Part shown: piece by piece, positions 34,496 to 46,771 of the stretch | Layout of the letters: each line of letters starts with the position of its first letter | How positions within the stretch are numbered: the first letter of the stretch is position 1 | Assembly: GCA_028554795.2 (NCBI GenBank) | Contig: CM068838.1 | Location: 86,680,944-86,744,943 of the forward strand | DNA from: Sinohyriopsis cumingii | Taxonomy: Eukaryota; Mollusca; Bivalvia; Unionida; Unionidae | Direction: 5' to 3' | Length of the DNA stretch: 64,000 bases | Position numbers and translations under genes: made by a program | The notes under the pieces: model-generated | Told to the model about the DNA's origin: nothing | The model's database searches: none | What the model saw: only the letters and a program-made list of their open reading frames with translations

Positions 34496-34749
34496 AGAAT
34501 CTTTAGCTTTCAAGATTTTAAAGTCTTACTTTAACTTTTGCTCAGTATCGAGCTTACAGTGTGCTGATTTAAATAATCACCTTAACACACTTACCTGTTT
34601 TAGTTTGAACTTTTCCAAATATATAAACAGGAAGGTTGTTTTATTAACCTTTCCTTTCCTCTAATAAACATAATATATTATAATACTTAACTCGATGCCA
34701 ATCACAGGTATAAACTTAGATGAAACTGTAGAACTTAAAAATGTCTTAC

Positions 34750-34883
34750 CTCCAACAGCAAGGAACTCCTGTTCCTGTTTACCATCTAGTCGGTGAATTG
34801 CCCACTCAAACTTGACTGCTGGACAGGGATCCCCAGTTGTGTCCCACATAGCACTAATTGTTGTTGTGTCTGAAGTGAAATCT
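34750..34883 (-). CDS. host gene exon 9
   Basis: Acceptor CTGTTTCAG, donor GTAAGA. 134 bp, one base completes an Ile codon, one base out. It encodes DFTSDTTTISAMWDTTGDP and KFEWAIHRLDGKQEQEFLA, the A-C strand region of a module. Confidence 0.88.
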
Positions 34884-36530
34884 CTGAAACAGAGAGGAAG
34901 CAACACTGTTATGCTGTCATGAAAGTGTTCTTTATTGGCAAACAATAATGTAATGAAATCTAGTCTACCTACTGAGACCACTTCTATCAGGCCAGCACTG
35001 AACTTGCCAGGCACAATGATACACTAACAATACATACAATAATTTTCCAGAAGAAAAATATTCAGAAAAATTTATCCTTTTCTTAAGTACACAAATGATC
35101 CAGGCATAGATAAAAGTAATAATTTTGTAGTGTTCAGATGAATCAGGACAATGATGGTATAATACTTCATTAATGTCAAACACATCCCATTGTTTAATAC
35201 ATGTACCTGCATGCTAAAAAAATGTTCCTGCTTATTTCCAAATGTTGTTGTCAGTAAATGTTGCCAAGAAATATTAGATGAAATGAAACAATTTGAATGA
35301 TCAAATGACAAAGTTAGACATGAAGGTATTATTGTTCCTATGATCATCTTCATTCCTTTTTCTGATTAAATGACAATTACAAGTTATCTGCTTTTTAACT
35401 GTTGCATAATTGTGTATTTAATAACACATTATCTACAAGACTGTTGAAGAGACTGAATTGGTCTGCTGACAAAAAATAACTGCATTATTTCATGAGAAGT
35501 CAAGTTTCTTCCCTCAATTACATTTTTTAAAGTGCTGATTATTGGAATCATCTCAGATATTCATGCAAGCTCAAACATATTTCTTATATGTTCAAATTAA
35601 CATGTTCATAAGAATAGCAAAAAAAATCTTTTTAATACCCTTGACATCACCAAACTCCTATGAAATGTGGTCAAGAGTCTAAAGTGTTTTCAAATCATAA
35701 ATACAACTACAACAGATTGCAATAGTTTCTTTGACGTTGGTGGATCATGACACAGTCAAACTTTCAATACAGGATGACAGGAAAATGAAACAATAACTAA
35801 ACAATATAAATTGTATGTAAATTAACATTGTCTTTTTTTATTATTGTGTAAGAAAAGTACACAACAAAACCGATTAATCCACAACTATCATGATGCATGT
35901 GCTTTTAAATTCCATTTCTAAATGAGTCTATCAGGAGACAGCAGTTATTAATTGTTAGCCAGGTAGAAAATATTATAGAGATAACAATGTATGTACATTT
36001 CAATTCATTCTGGTAAATAGTGGGTTAATTTTGCCTGAGTAATATCTGAGTATCATCACTTACCCTATGCAGTTATTATTTACCCAAATCCTTTGAAAAA
36101 ATGGTCAGTTTCATAGTGATTAATAAAAGACACCCATACATTGAAGGGTTTACTGCATCTGAACATGTGAAAGAATGACAGAAAGAAAAGACAAGGACAC
36201 GGCCTGCATGTTCCAACCATGATCAAAGCATGGTTAATGAACGTGTGACCTGACCAAAAGAATGAAGGTTCAGTGAGCAGGCCATAAAAAGAACTATCTG
36301 TTTCATAAGAAAACAGGACTTAATGCAAACATTCTATGACTGTAACACTGACCACATGGTCAAAAGGGTGATCCATGTATGAATGTATAACTCAGGATTA
36401 AAGGCACTTCTGCGCAATGATGGCTATTTGGTGAAAATTGAAAGTAAAGTTGTAAATATGAAGACTTGTACAAAAACTTTAGGAAGATAAACCTTTGGAA
36501 ATAAATGTAGGCATAAAGTACGTAACATAA
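34884..36530. other. intron, no distinct feature seen
   Basis: AT-rich intronic sequence between exons 8 and 9. The ORFs seen here on the minus strand are extensions or chance frames, and no TIR or SINE was recognised. Confidence 0.4.
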
Positions 36531-36534
36531 TATA

Positions 36535-36835
36535 AAAAAGGTAAAGGTGGCAAAATTCTGTACAACATAAATAAAATAAAAGGTAAAGGTGTCAAAATTC
36601 TGTAAAAATAAATACAATAAAAGGTAAAGGTGTCAAAATTCTGCACAAGATAAATACAATAAAAGGTAAAGGTGTCAAAATTTTGTACAAGATAAATACA
36701 ATAAAAGGTAAAGTGTCAAAATTCTGTACAAGATAAATATATACAATAAAAGGTAAAGGTGTCAAAATTCTGTACAAGATAAATAAAATAAAAGGTAAAG
36801 GTGTCAAAATTCTGTACAAGATAAATAAAATAAAA
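36535..36835. repeat. about 41-bp minisatellite
   Basis: Seven or eight units of AAAAGGTAAAGGTGTCAAAA followed by TTCTGTACAAGATAAATA. Confidence 0.95.
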
Positions 36836-37274
36836 GTGAAATTGGCAGCTCCTTATGGTTATTTTCACATCCTTGACTACAGAGGTAAATTGGAAGAAGC
36901 AAAATTGGCCATTAACTTTTTTTGAGTATTTTTTAAAAATATTTACAGTTCACTTTTTACACTTTAAAAAGTTAGTATTGTCTATTCTGGCAAAATTCAT
37001 TTCCCAATTTTTAATAGCACACAAGTGTGTGCATTTGGGACTAGTTTAAGTTCACTTTTCAAGCACATGGGAGCAGTCATTATGATGAGCTGTCTACTTA
37101 TAGGCAGTGCATTGTTTTCCTAATACGACAAATAAAGACATTTCAACCACTGTACATGAAAGTAACATTGATTTATGCCAACATTCTCTCCACAATGCTT
37201 GTTGCAAAATACACACAACTTCACTTTATATCAGTTCCAGTTTCAGAAGTATTTAAGAACTGTAGAGAAGAACC

Positions 37275-37550
37275 ATCAGGAGCAAATGGGTACTCTAAAT
37301 GGGTATAATAGGCACTCTAAATGGGTATAACAGGTATTCTAAATGGGTATGATAGGTATTCTAAATGGGTATGATAGGTATTCTAAATGGGTATGATAGG
37401 TATTCCAAATGGGTATAATAGGTACTCTAAATTGATATAATAGGTATTCTAAATGGGTATAATAGGTATTCTAAATGGGTATAATAGGCACTCTAAATGG
37501 GTATAATAGGTATTCTAAATGGGTATAATAGGTATTATAAATGGGTGCTA
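37275..37550. repeat. 22-bp minisatellite
   Basis: About 13 units of GGTATTCTAAATGGGTATAA(TA). Confidence 0.95.
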
Positions 37551-38319
37551 TTGGTGTGTGATTTAATTTTGTTTGTAAAGCTGAAGCATTTAAGTTGAAA
37601 GCATCTCACAGTCTTAAACACTTATCATAGATTTCTTCGCCATAAAGGTATTAGTTAGGCTCTCAATTGCATGAGCCGCCCCACCCACTATAAAAAGTGA
37701 GCTATTTTAAAAATGCTTATTGCATTTTCTCAACATAGCAACGAATGTTATGCTTAAAGAGAGGAGCCAAAAACATAACCTTCTATTCCTGAGATGTCAC
37801 ATAAATTTTACAATTTTAACTTGGATGGAATGGGTCAGGTTCAAAGAAATAAAATGTCAAAGGTAAAATGTCTGCTAATAAACAAATCTGCTTTATCATC
37901 CTGTTTTCCTTATTTTTATTAAAAATGAATGTCAGAAAAGAAACAATTTCATATACTTTTTAAACCTAATCCAACAGTTTAAATTTAAGTTTATTTTGCT
38001 TATGTGTTCTAAGATTTTTAATTTACCCATAATTAAGGATATTTCTCAGACAATACTGCCACAATGTATATTGTATAAGCAAAAGCAAGATAAACAAAAT
38101 TAGATTATTTTCATAGATAATGTCAGTAGTAAGATACCAATTACTTGAGAAAATCACACTTAATGTGAAAAAAGAGAAAAAAATAATGCACAAATATTCA
38201 TATTTGTCTTAAGGTTAAGCAACAATATGTGGAAAGAAAATTTCACAAATATAAGAACATGAAAATCGCTATTGGAAAATAGCATGCCTCATATAGAACA
38301 TACTGTGCACAGATAAGGT

Positions 38320-38475
38320 GGGATTGTGTGTATTGGATGCATGATTCATGCATACCACCTGAAGTGTGGACCTTGGCCAATATGCATATGTAGATATGAG
38401 GTGGCATTGTGTGTATTGGATGCATGATTCATGCATACCTCCTTAAGTGTGGACCTTGGCCAATATGCATATGCT
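38320..38475. repeat. about 78-bp direct duplication
   Basis: GTGTGTATTGGATGCATGAT through GGCCAATATGCATATG occurs twice in tandem. Confidence 0.85.
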
Positions 38476-39340
38476 GCCTGTGACCACTGACAGTGGAATA
38501 CATTTTTTCCAAATGTGTGGACTTAGAGCAAGTGAGGCACAATTTGATGTAAACACAACTGAAAAAAGTTTGTGATGATGTACCATCTGAGAAAATCTTG
38601 AACTTTCTGGGGAGTGTAGTTTAAAAAAATGTCACCATATGTTTTTAAGATTTTGTGTTTGTTGAGAGGTACACATATGAAGGAAGGCCAAACTGTATAC
38701 AAGTTACATCAAAATTACATTCATAAATCATACACCAAAATAAAGGGAATTAGGGTTGTGAAGTAATTCTTCTAAAAGATGGCTAAGATCAGAACATGTA
38801 AACAAACTGCATGGGGCTGTAGTTCCTGCAGTTGTTTCCCCCCAGAGACTGTCATCTGAACAAGTCATTCTTTTTTTTGCATATACAGTCTTGGCAGGCC
38901 TAGACTGGATAATCACGTGATCTAAGTATATATGGTCCATTCCAAAATAAATGTGGTGGCCTCTTGAATGGTAGGTTGAATAAAGTTTCATGGATTGTAT
39001 AGTCATGCCACCAACACCTATTTCATCAAGCTGAATTATTGTGAATTCATTAGTTTTGTAAGGTTACCAATCTTTGTGGATTCTGTCCTTGGTACAAGCT
39101 ACAACTTTAAAGACCCAATGTGCAATGATCCTTCTAGAGAAACAATAATATGCCTTCCTTGATTGAAAATTCTGGTACCAATTACAATTTAATTTTTTGG
39201 CAAACAATGACAACTGATACCTGCTACAAAAATTTATTCCCAGTATTTGCACTTGATTTTACAACAAAAAAAATACAAAATAAGCTAAATCATCAACTCC
39301 GTTATTAAGCAGTAAAATGGTGATTGTTTTGAAAACTTAC

Positions 39341-39489
39341 ATGTCTCCTGGTGAATTTTTATTGTAGTCATAGACTCCAACATGCTGTAGAGGTGCCAGG
39401 CCCTGGCTGAGATATGATATGTACACCCCATTTGATGTAGCGATACTGGACAATCCTGCAGCATTTGTACCTTTTACTGACACAAAGAT
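39341..39489 (-). CDS. host gene exon 8
   Basis: Acceptor TTTTTCCAG, donor GTAAGT. 149 bp, phase 0 in and two bases out. It encodes IFVSVKGTNAAGLSSIATSN and QHVGVYDYNKNSPGD, the F-G strands of a module. Confidence 0.9.
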
Positions 39490-40428
39490 CTGGAAAAAGC
39501 AAGTAACTGATGATGTGAAGGAGATTAACAGGTGATTGTTCTTACAATTACAGTATGGACTATTTATCTGGCTTATGTTTCCTCTGACTATCTGTTAATG
39601 TGTTGACATGAGTAGCACAATTTATGTCAACTTACACTGTCTATTAAATTAATGACATTTCTAATGGTCATTGTTCAAAATAAATTAATGAGACTTGACT
39701 GGAATAAACACAAATGGAACACTGTAACAGTGCTTATTTCATATAAAACCCACGAGTCTGGTTTAATTTATTTCTGTTTCGCAAGTCTTAAAGACACATG
39801 AATCACTAAAAATGTGTTCTTACACCATGAATGCCCCTGGCACATAAGACATGTCTGAATGTCAAAGTTTTAAGTCAAAGAGGGAAACTGGTATATGTAA
39901 GTGTAAAGCAATGTTTCATGGCTCTCTGCACAACAGTGACTATGTAGTGCCAACTAAAGGTAAAGTTTTGAAAATGTAAAAATTAACCACACAAAAATTT
40001 CAGAAGATAAACTCTTTCCAATACAAATAACATTAATTACAAGAAGATAAAATATAAACTTAAAATGTCAAAATGTCATAACCTGTAAAACATCCAAATT
40101 TGTTTCACTGAATGCATTCATTTAAATAATCCAAGATTTTCTCAGGTGGTGAATCCTACAGTTTCTGCAAGCAGTTCATGGCACAATATTTCTGTTAAGA
40201 AAATCTGTGAAAATCAAACTTGACATAGCCTCATACCATGTATGTTTCAATCAATTAAGTCCTTCAAAAGTTATAATCTAGAAAAGAATTTGTGACGGAT
40301 AATGTTACTTGATGTGACATGGTCCGATGCGATGGAAAGACATGAATGACTCTATGGAGGGGCATACAAAAGTTGAAACAGACAAAAACCAATTTCTGTT
40401 GCAGATAGTTACTATTTCTCAAGAGTAC

Positions 40429-40546
40429 CTGTTTCTCCCCAACCAGGTTGAGTCCAGTTATGGTGAAGGTGTTGATCTTGGGGTCCACCTCAAAGTAGTT
40501 CATAATCTGACCGCCACCTCTAGTTCGACCCACAGCCAGTTGGTAA
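40429..40546 (-). CDS. host gene exon 7
   Basis: Acceptor TTTTCTGCAG, donor GTACTC. 118 bp, one base in and phase 0 out. It encodes YQLAVGRTRGGGQIMNYFEV and FTITGLNLVGEKQ. With exon 6 before and exon 8 after it completes one FN3-like module. Confidence 0.9.
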
Positions 40547-40649
40547 CTGCAGAAAAAGGTGAAATTTATCAGTCCATATTGTTGCAGTTTATTTCCTTTC
40601 TACAAAGCAGTATTTAAACTCTCTTAATGTGCTTATCATATTCCTTACA

Positions 40650-42060
40650 AGTTATTCTGCCTAATTAAATCATTTGGTTCCATTCATCGACTCCCATGTG
40701 CCATATAATATTATCTTACTATGCTGATTAAGATGAATATGCCTTAGGTATCTAACATGAAAACTCAGTTTACAGTCAAAAATAATGCCCAAAAATTTGC
40801 TCTCCTTTACAACTGGGTATGATAACTGTCGAGATAGAACTTTTGGTCATCATAAATATAATGTATGATAATTGGCATAATGCGTAATTAGCTTTGAATT
40901 AAACAATTTGAGCCCGTTTTCTTTGCCTGTTCCTGAACATTGTTTATACTCAACTGAAATTGAAGTTTATTAGTATGCACATCAAAATGTTGTCAACATA
41001 TAACAAGGAGGAGTCAGCCCCTAGATTTTTCTATGTCAGTTTTTGTCTTGAATAGGGTGACTGACAACATGCTGCCCTGAAGCACACCCATCTCCTGAGA
41101 ATACCTTTCAGAAAACGTTCTTAACTTAGAAATGTTTGTCTTTCAGGCCCCTCAGACTTAGGTTGGGCAGGTCATTCATTTTGTTGTACTTCCATGCAAT
41201 GTCACAAGCTTTCTCAGTCAATTGCATGCTTTTTCTTGATGAAAGTTCTAACAAGATGGTCTATTGTGCTTCTCTGGTGTCTAAATCATCAATGTAAACG
41301 AAACAGGAAGTTGCTGGATTCATGGCACCACAATAGTCCATCATTTATCATCCAGTCCATGGCTGTGCAAATGCAGCTTGTTAATGATATGGGACCATAG
41401 TTGGATGGATTGGTTTCGTTTTGTCCTTTCAACTTTTGGATAATTGGGTATTGGTGTCACTGTTATTTCTTGCTGAGACTGTGGAAAGTTGCCATTTACC
41501 AGAATTTATTGAAAATGTTTAGTAATGTATTTAGAGCTGTGTAGGGTAAATGGTTCAGAAATAGAGAGTATCACCCTTTCCTGTTAAAGCGTCATGGGCT
41601 CAATCCACAGTCTTATAATTCTCTGAGAGTGAAAAGTTTATCACAATCTTCAGAGTTTAAATTTACAAAATAACCTTTTCTATCTCATTTTTGACAGTGG
41701 AAGTTTTTGGAACAACTCACTTGTCAGGTGTTCTTTGAGAATGTTTCAGTCAATGTATTTGAGATTTCTGGTACCAGTTCATTAGACTCCTTTACATTTT
41801 TGATATAACTTCTTTTTTTTCTTGTCAATGATTTTTCATACCATATCCCAGCCAGAGTTCAGCCCAGAGACACAGGATCTCCATGTTTTGCTCTCTCTAA
41901 TGGGATAATGAGCTGTAGCTATTCATATATGGTCTTTATTCAGGTCTTCAACTGTTGGATTGGTATTGCAATGCTCTAGGATCTTTAGATTTCTCAATGG
42001 CATCTTTGCATTTGTCATCATTCCATGGTTTGTTGACATGTTTAGAAATTGCCAAAGACG
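40650..42060 (-). mobile_element. degenerate non-LTR retrotransposon (jockey/CR1-like) with RT remnants
   Basis: Minus-strand frames, broken by stops and shifts, show in order: the endonuclease-RT linker (NKPWNDDKCKDAIEKS), RESKTWRSCVSGLNS, LLNIFNKFW, NETNPSNYGPISLTSCIC, RSTIDHLV, QEMGVLQGSMLSVTLF (the P-Q-G-S-V-L-S motif) and a YVDN stretch at the position of the catalytic YADD. It is 5'-truncated within the endonuclease, and the 3' part lacks a clear tail. It lies in the intron between exons 6 and 7, in gene orientation, starting about 100 bp after exon 6. Confidence 0.82.
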
Positions 42061-42176
42061 TGTTCACTGGTCACTATGGCAACCAGTGCAGATCCTCTAA
42101 TATGGCCATATCTTAGCAACAAATGATTCAAACTGACTTTTTTGCTGTATCAATGGGTTTCTGTGAATGCTAATAC

Positions 42177-42270
42177 CTTGTTACTCCAGATTCTGGATCT
42201 TCGAATCGCTTCCAGGCCACAGAGACACTTGTCAGGGATTCCTGGCATACAGCATCAATTTCTTTACAAG
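42177..42270 (-). CDS. host gene exon 6 (94 bp)
   Basis: The acceptor TTTCTTCTTCAG precedes 42270 and the donor GTATTA follows 42177. Two bases complete a Ser codon from exon 5, and two bases are left for exon 7. It encodes CKEIDAVCQESLTSVSVAW then KRFEDPESG, the W-x-x-F-x-D-x-E-S-G motif missing between exons 5 and 7. Motif, phase and splice sites all agree. Confidence 0.88.
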
Positions 42271-43440
42271 CTGAAGAAGAAATGCTACATTGTTAGAGTC
42301 CAAGCAAATAATTTGAAAAGGATCAAACTACACTTTTAAGTTTTGCATAAATTTGTTGTTTTTGTTAATTGCTTGTAGACATTAGATTAGAATAAGAACA
42401 CCTATAACTGACATGAAAACAAAATTACTGAATTAATTTAATTATCTGACACACAAACTACAACAAAATGTGCAAGATAGCTCTGAGTGTAAAATGTTTT
42501 AACAAATTTCATTCAGCATGGACCAGTAATCATAAGTTGTGTCTCAGACATCATAGGTACAATGAGTATTGTAATGGCTGTAAATCTTGGGACACTATAA
42601 GTCTTGGGACACAATTATTTTCAAAAGTAATTTTTTAATGACCTACAATGTTGGGATACAAAATTATACCAATTTTTTCATGCAGTATAAGTCTTGGGAT
42701 ACTTTCCACATTTTTTTCTACCAATTAATGGATGTTATTGATCATAACAACATTTGTTAAAAAAAATAACTTTGTGGTTGTTAAAGGACTAGAATCAATA
42801 ATTATAACATGAAAATGTATAAAGTTAATACAATTTTTTTGAAAAATCAATAAATATTTTTAATTTTCTTCTGTTTTCGTATTATTTCTACCTACATATA
42901 ATTTGATCAGATGATGACAAGAATTAAGTATTAGTGGGTTGCTATACGCATTTATAACAGTAACAATTGCAAATGGTGTCTACAAAACAACCAGTTTGCC
43001 AATGTGGGGAAAATTATAATTTTATTAAGCCGAAACACAAAACTAAAATGGATCAATGATGATCTTAGTTGATCAAGAAAATCATCCAACTACTGGGCTA
43101 CCATGTGTTGAATATGTTACAAGTATTATTTGTACTGTTATAATGAATACATTTCTGTGAATTAGCATCAGGCAACTGATTTTAATCTGGGTAGGGTTTA
43201 ATCAAGTCCCATTAATTATTGATTTAGCAACATAACAAAAAAAATCCATTAGTTTATTCTGCTAGCATTTCCATACTGGGTTTTTCAAAGTTACTGCACT
43301 GAGGAAGGAAAAATGTGAAAGTCAAATGAAAAACACAGTCAAATTAGTACAATTAACTCAATAAAAATAGTCATCAAGAGAAAACATATCTCCCAAGGTC
43401 ATCTGCTTATGATAAGACCCCTACTGAAAGCACCCTTTGG
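42271..43440. other. intron, no distinct feature seen
   Basis: AT-rich sequence. A GTCTTGGGA-type motif recurs at about 42,586, 42,601 and 42,692. No exon recognised. Confidence 0.4.
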
Positions 43441-43449
43441 TCAAGCACT

Positions 43450-43980
43450 CCCAGTTGTATACTATTTATGTTAATACCTTATGGTCCAGTACTCTCTGTT
43501 CTATACTATTTATGTTAATACTTTATGGTCCAGCACTCTCAGTTGTATACTATTTATGTTAATACCTTAAGGTCCAGCACTCTCTGTTGTATACTATTTA
43601 TGTTAATACCTTATGGTCCAGCACTCTCAGTTGTATACTATTTATGTTTAACCTTATGGTCCAGCACTCTCAGTTGTATACTATTTATGTTTAACCTTAT
43701 GGTCCAGTACTCTCAGTTGTATTCTATTTATGTTAATACCTTAAGGTTCAGAACTCTCAGTTGTATACTATTTATGTTAATACCTTATGGTCCAGCACAC
43801 TCAGTTGTATAATATTTATGTCAATACCTGATGGTCCAGCACTCTTAGTTGTATACTATTTATGTTAATACCTGATGGTCCAGCACTCTTAGTTGTATAC
43901 TATTTATGTTAATACCTGATGGTCCAGCACTCTCAGTTGTATACTATTTATGTTAATACCTAATGGTCCAGCACTCACAA
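43450..43980. repeat. about 43-bp minisatellite
   Basis: About 12 units of TTGTATACTATTTATGTTAA then TACCTTATGGTCCAGCACTC. It keeps a false ORF open on the plus strand. Confidence 0.95.
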
Positions 43981-44559
43981 TTTATATACTTCTTGTGCTG
44001 CATTTTGTTTCCATGACAAGATAAAAAAAATATTGAGTGTGGAAAATTCTAAGTTTTAAAAGGTACCTCTGTGAAAAGTGCTTGACACATGTACCAAGTT
44101 CTTGGTTGAAATACCTTGAACAGTTTGAATGTTACGTACTGGAAAAGAAAATCTGGACACAGCAAAACTATATATAATCCCATATGGACTGTACTAAGTA
44201 TAAGAAGGTTTATTCATCCAATATTACAAAACACATTGATGGAATTTCATTATTTATTTATTTGTATGAGACTAAAAGATACATAGTAAATCGGATTTTC
44301 TGGGTTACCGGTTCAAGAATGTCATGGAGTGGGTCTTCATGTTGACAATTAGAAATCACATTTTCATATGCATTTTGAGTCGAAATGTGGGATATTTGTA
44401 TACACTTTATGAATATCACTTTCCTTAATTAAAGTACGATCGTTCTTTCTTGATACAATATGGATTTTTGAACAAAAATAACATGTGATTCAATGTTTAC
44501 AGAAATGATGTATTGTTGCACAGAATTACCCAATGCGCAGAATTAGCTGACATGGTGGT

Positions 44560-45461
44560 AATTTCAAATTTTGAAAAAAAAATTAGTTAATATTTTTTGT
44601 GTTACTCCTTGATTTCTCTGCCGCCGAGAAAAATCCCATAGATTTCTCAACCTTATGATCTCTGCATAGTCAACATTTTGTGTCTCCAGCCACCATATAA
44701 AAATGTGAAGCCATTTTCGATTGGTTAAATAAAATGAATTTTGGTAATGGTAGTGACCACAAGAACTTATGCTCAGATTTGCATGCCTTTGAATTTTTTT
44801 CTTTGTACCTCCCTTGCTTGATTTGATACAAAAGACAAATTCAAAGTGATAAAACACCACAGTCTCTTTTAATTGATATTTTAATGCAACAAAAACTTCC
44901 CCAAGTTGCTTATCAAAACCAAGCCGGCATGTAATTAGGTTCTCACAGAAGTACTCAAGGGTTTCAGTGTGATGGTTGATTGACTCTTTTCATAGAACAG
45001 AATATATTGCAATTATAATGTTTACACTGAAACGGAATTAAAGGATTAGAACATGACTTTCACATAGCAAGACATTTAATTGGTGTTTATTTCATTCTCT
45101 GTTGTCACATGTTAGCATTTACAAGAAGTTTTCACTGATCGCTATTTCACCTGTTTATTTACAGTGTGTTGACAACTATTTATCATAAAAAACTTACATA
45201 ATATATGATATCTTATTTAGAACTTGAAAGATTTCACAATATGGATTCTATCTTTACGGGCATTAATCACCATTTTCGATGATAAAACAAGCGATGTATC
45301 AAGGTTTAATTTACCAATTCTTATCGTAATTTTTTCACGTTCAGCATATTTTAAAGACATTTAAAATATATTTTCTTTGGAAAAAATCGGGAGCCACACT
45401 GGACACTGGGTTATAAGCAGGATCACAAGTTATTCGGGCGCAAGTTATCAATGGAGTGGTG
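44560..45461 (-). mobile_element. truncated copy of the Tigger-like element found at 56.6 kb
   Basis: The reverse complement of the right end reads (TA)CACCACTCCATTGATAACTTGCGC, which matches the left end of the 56,602 element. Further shared blocks follow (GAGAACCTAATTA, GTTTTGATAA, TGATGTATCGCTTGTTTTAT-like). The other inverted end is not found near 44.0-44.5 kb, so the copy is truncated or diverged there. Confidence 0.65.
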
Positions 45462-46186
45462 TATGTAACAAAGGATTATACAGTGGCTGTATTTGCTGAC
45501 ATGACCAACACAAATACTTCAAATGATTTAACTTTACATGTTAGACATTGGACATAAGGTGCCTATAAGTATCCCATTCAACTGTTTGGTAATTATATTT
45601 TTCCAGTTGTTTAAATACTCTACAGACACAAGCACAAGACAAAACAGGTGTGAAAACTTATCTGTTGGACTCATCAAAAGTTGAAACCCAATAATGGAAT
45701 GGTTGCTAAATGGTCTGTACTAAAGACATTACATCAATCCTTCACACTATATTTTGTATAACTATATTGTGTGGCAGGTGGTGGCTGTCAGCAGAAATAA
45801 GACCTTAAGTACGAATATGTATATCCTAGACCCTGATTAAAAAGATCCCAGCATCAACAACAACCAGGACCTGATGAAATACAATATTACTGTGGACTTG
45901 ACTGAAAATGCCCATTAATACAATCTTACAGATTTTCAATGTACTAAGTGTGCTTCTCATCAAATAATTTTTTTCAAAGCTGCATAAATACTAATTTCAT
46001 GTGATATTCTATACAACAGATTTTCTAATTTCTTAAAAATAAATACTTACAGAAAAAAATAGTGATGTATGGAAGGATGAAAGTATTGCTGAAGCAACAG
46101 CAAATGTGGAACTGAAAACTACACATTTACCAGTACATTTAATAATCAAGCATATAAATGCTTTCTTCGTTGATATAACTTTGAAT

Positions 46187-46583
46187 ATTTTCCTTTGAAT
46201 GTTTTTGTTATAAATTTTACAAAAACCTGGCTGTCAATTTAATTTTCAGGAAAAAAAAATCCAACAAAAGCCATTAAAATTTCAAGGTTCAAGGTACTAA
46301 AACAAAGAATTATTAATAATCAAGTGGCTTTCTAGCCTGCTTATGACAATTTAACTCACATTCTTCCGAGTCGCGGGCTCTTTTATTATTTTCCTTTCAA
46401 TGTTTTTGTTATAAATTTTACAAAAACCTGGCTGTCAATTTAATTTTCAGGAAAAGAAAATCCTACAAAACCCATTAAAATTTCAAGGTTCCAAGTACCA
46501 AAACAAAGAATTATTAATAATCAAGTGGCTTTCTAGCCTGTTTATGACAACTCACATTCTTCCGAGTTGCAGGCTCTTTTATT
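46187..46583. repeat. 201-bp tandem duplication including the end of exon 5 and its donor
   Basis: Copy 1 (46,187-46,386) and copy 2 (46,387-46,583) are about 93% alike. Both contain, on the gene strand, the last 30 or so nt of exon 5 (GACTCGGAAGAAT-type) followed by GTGAGT. Copy 2 is the true exon end. Copy 1 lies inside the intron. A 5-bp indel (TTTAA) differs next to the donor. Confidence 0.9.
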
Positions 46584-46771
46584 CATTAGCACAGTGGCAT
46601 CATCATCGGCATTTTCCACTCTGTAGTCTGTCCGCAGCTCCACCACTGGACCAGAAATGGGAGGTGTGCTGTCGATGTTGATGGCGTCAGAGAAAGCATG
46701 GCTTATCAGATTCACTCTATTAATGGCTGTTACCATGACATAGTAAGGCTGGCCCAGTGAGAGAGCTAAAT
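46556..46771 (-). CDS. host gene exon 5
   Basis: Acceptor CCTTTCAG, donor GTGAGT. 216 bp, two bases complete an Asp codon, one base out. It encodes LALSLGQPYYVMVTAINRV, then INIDSTPPISGPVVEL and RACNSEE. It shows the YY-x-x-V-x-A-x-N and D-x-T-P-P-x-x-G signatures that define the module. Confidence 0.92.

Noticed and set aside
43525..43812. Plus-strand ORF with VVYYLC/CILFML repeats
   Set aside because: Translation of the 43-bp minisatellite.
44564..44860. 98-residue minus-strand ORF
   Set aside because: It lies inside a truncated TIR element and resembles no transposase.
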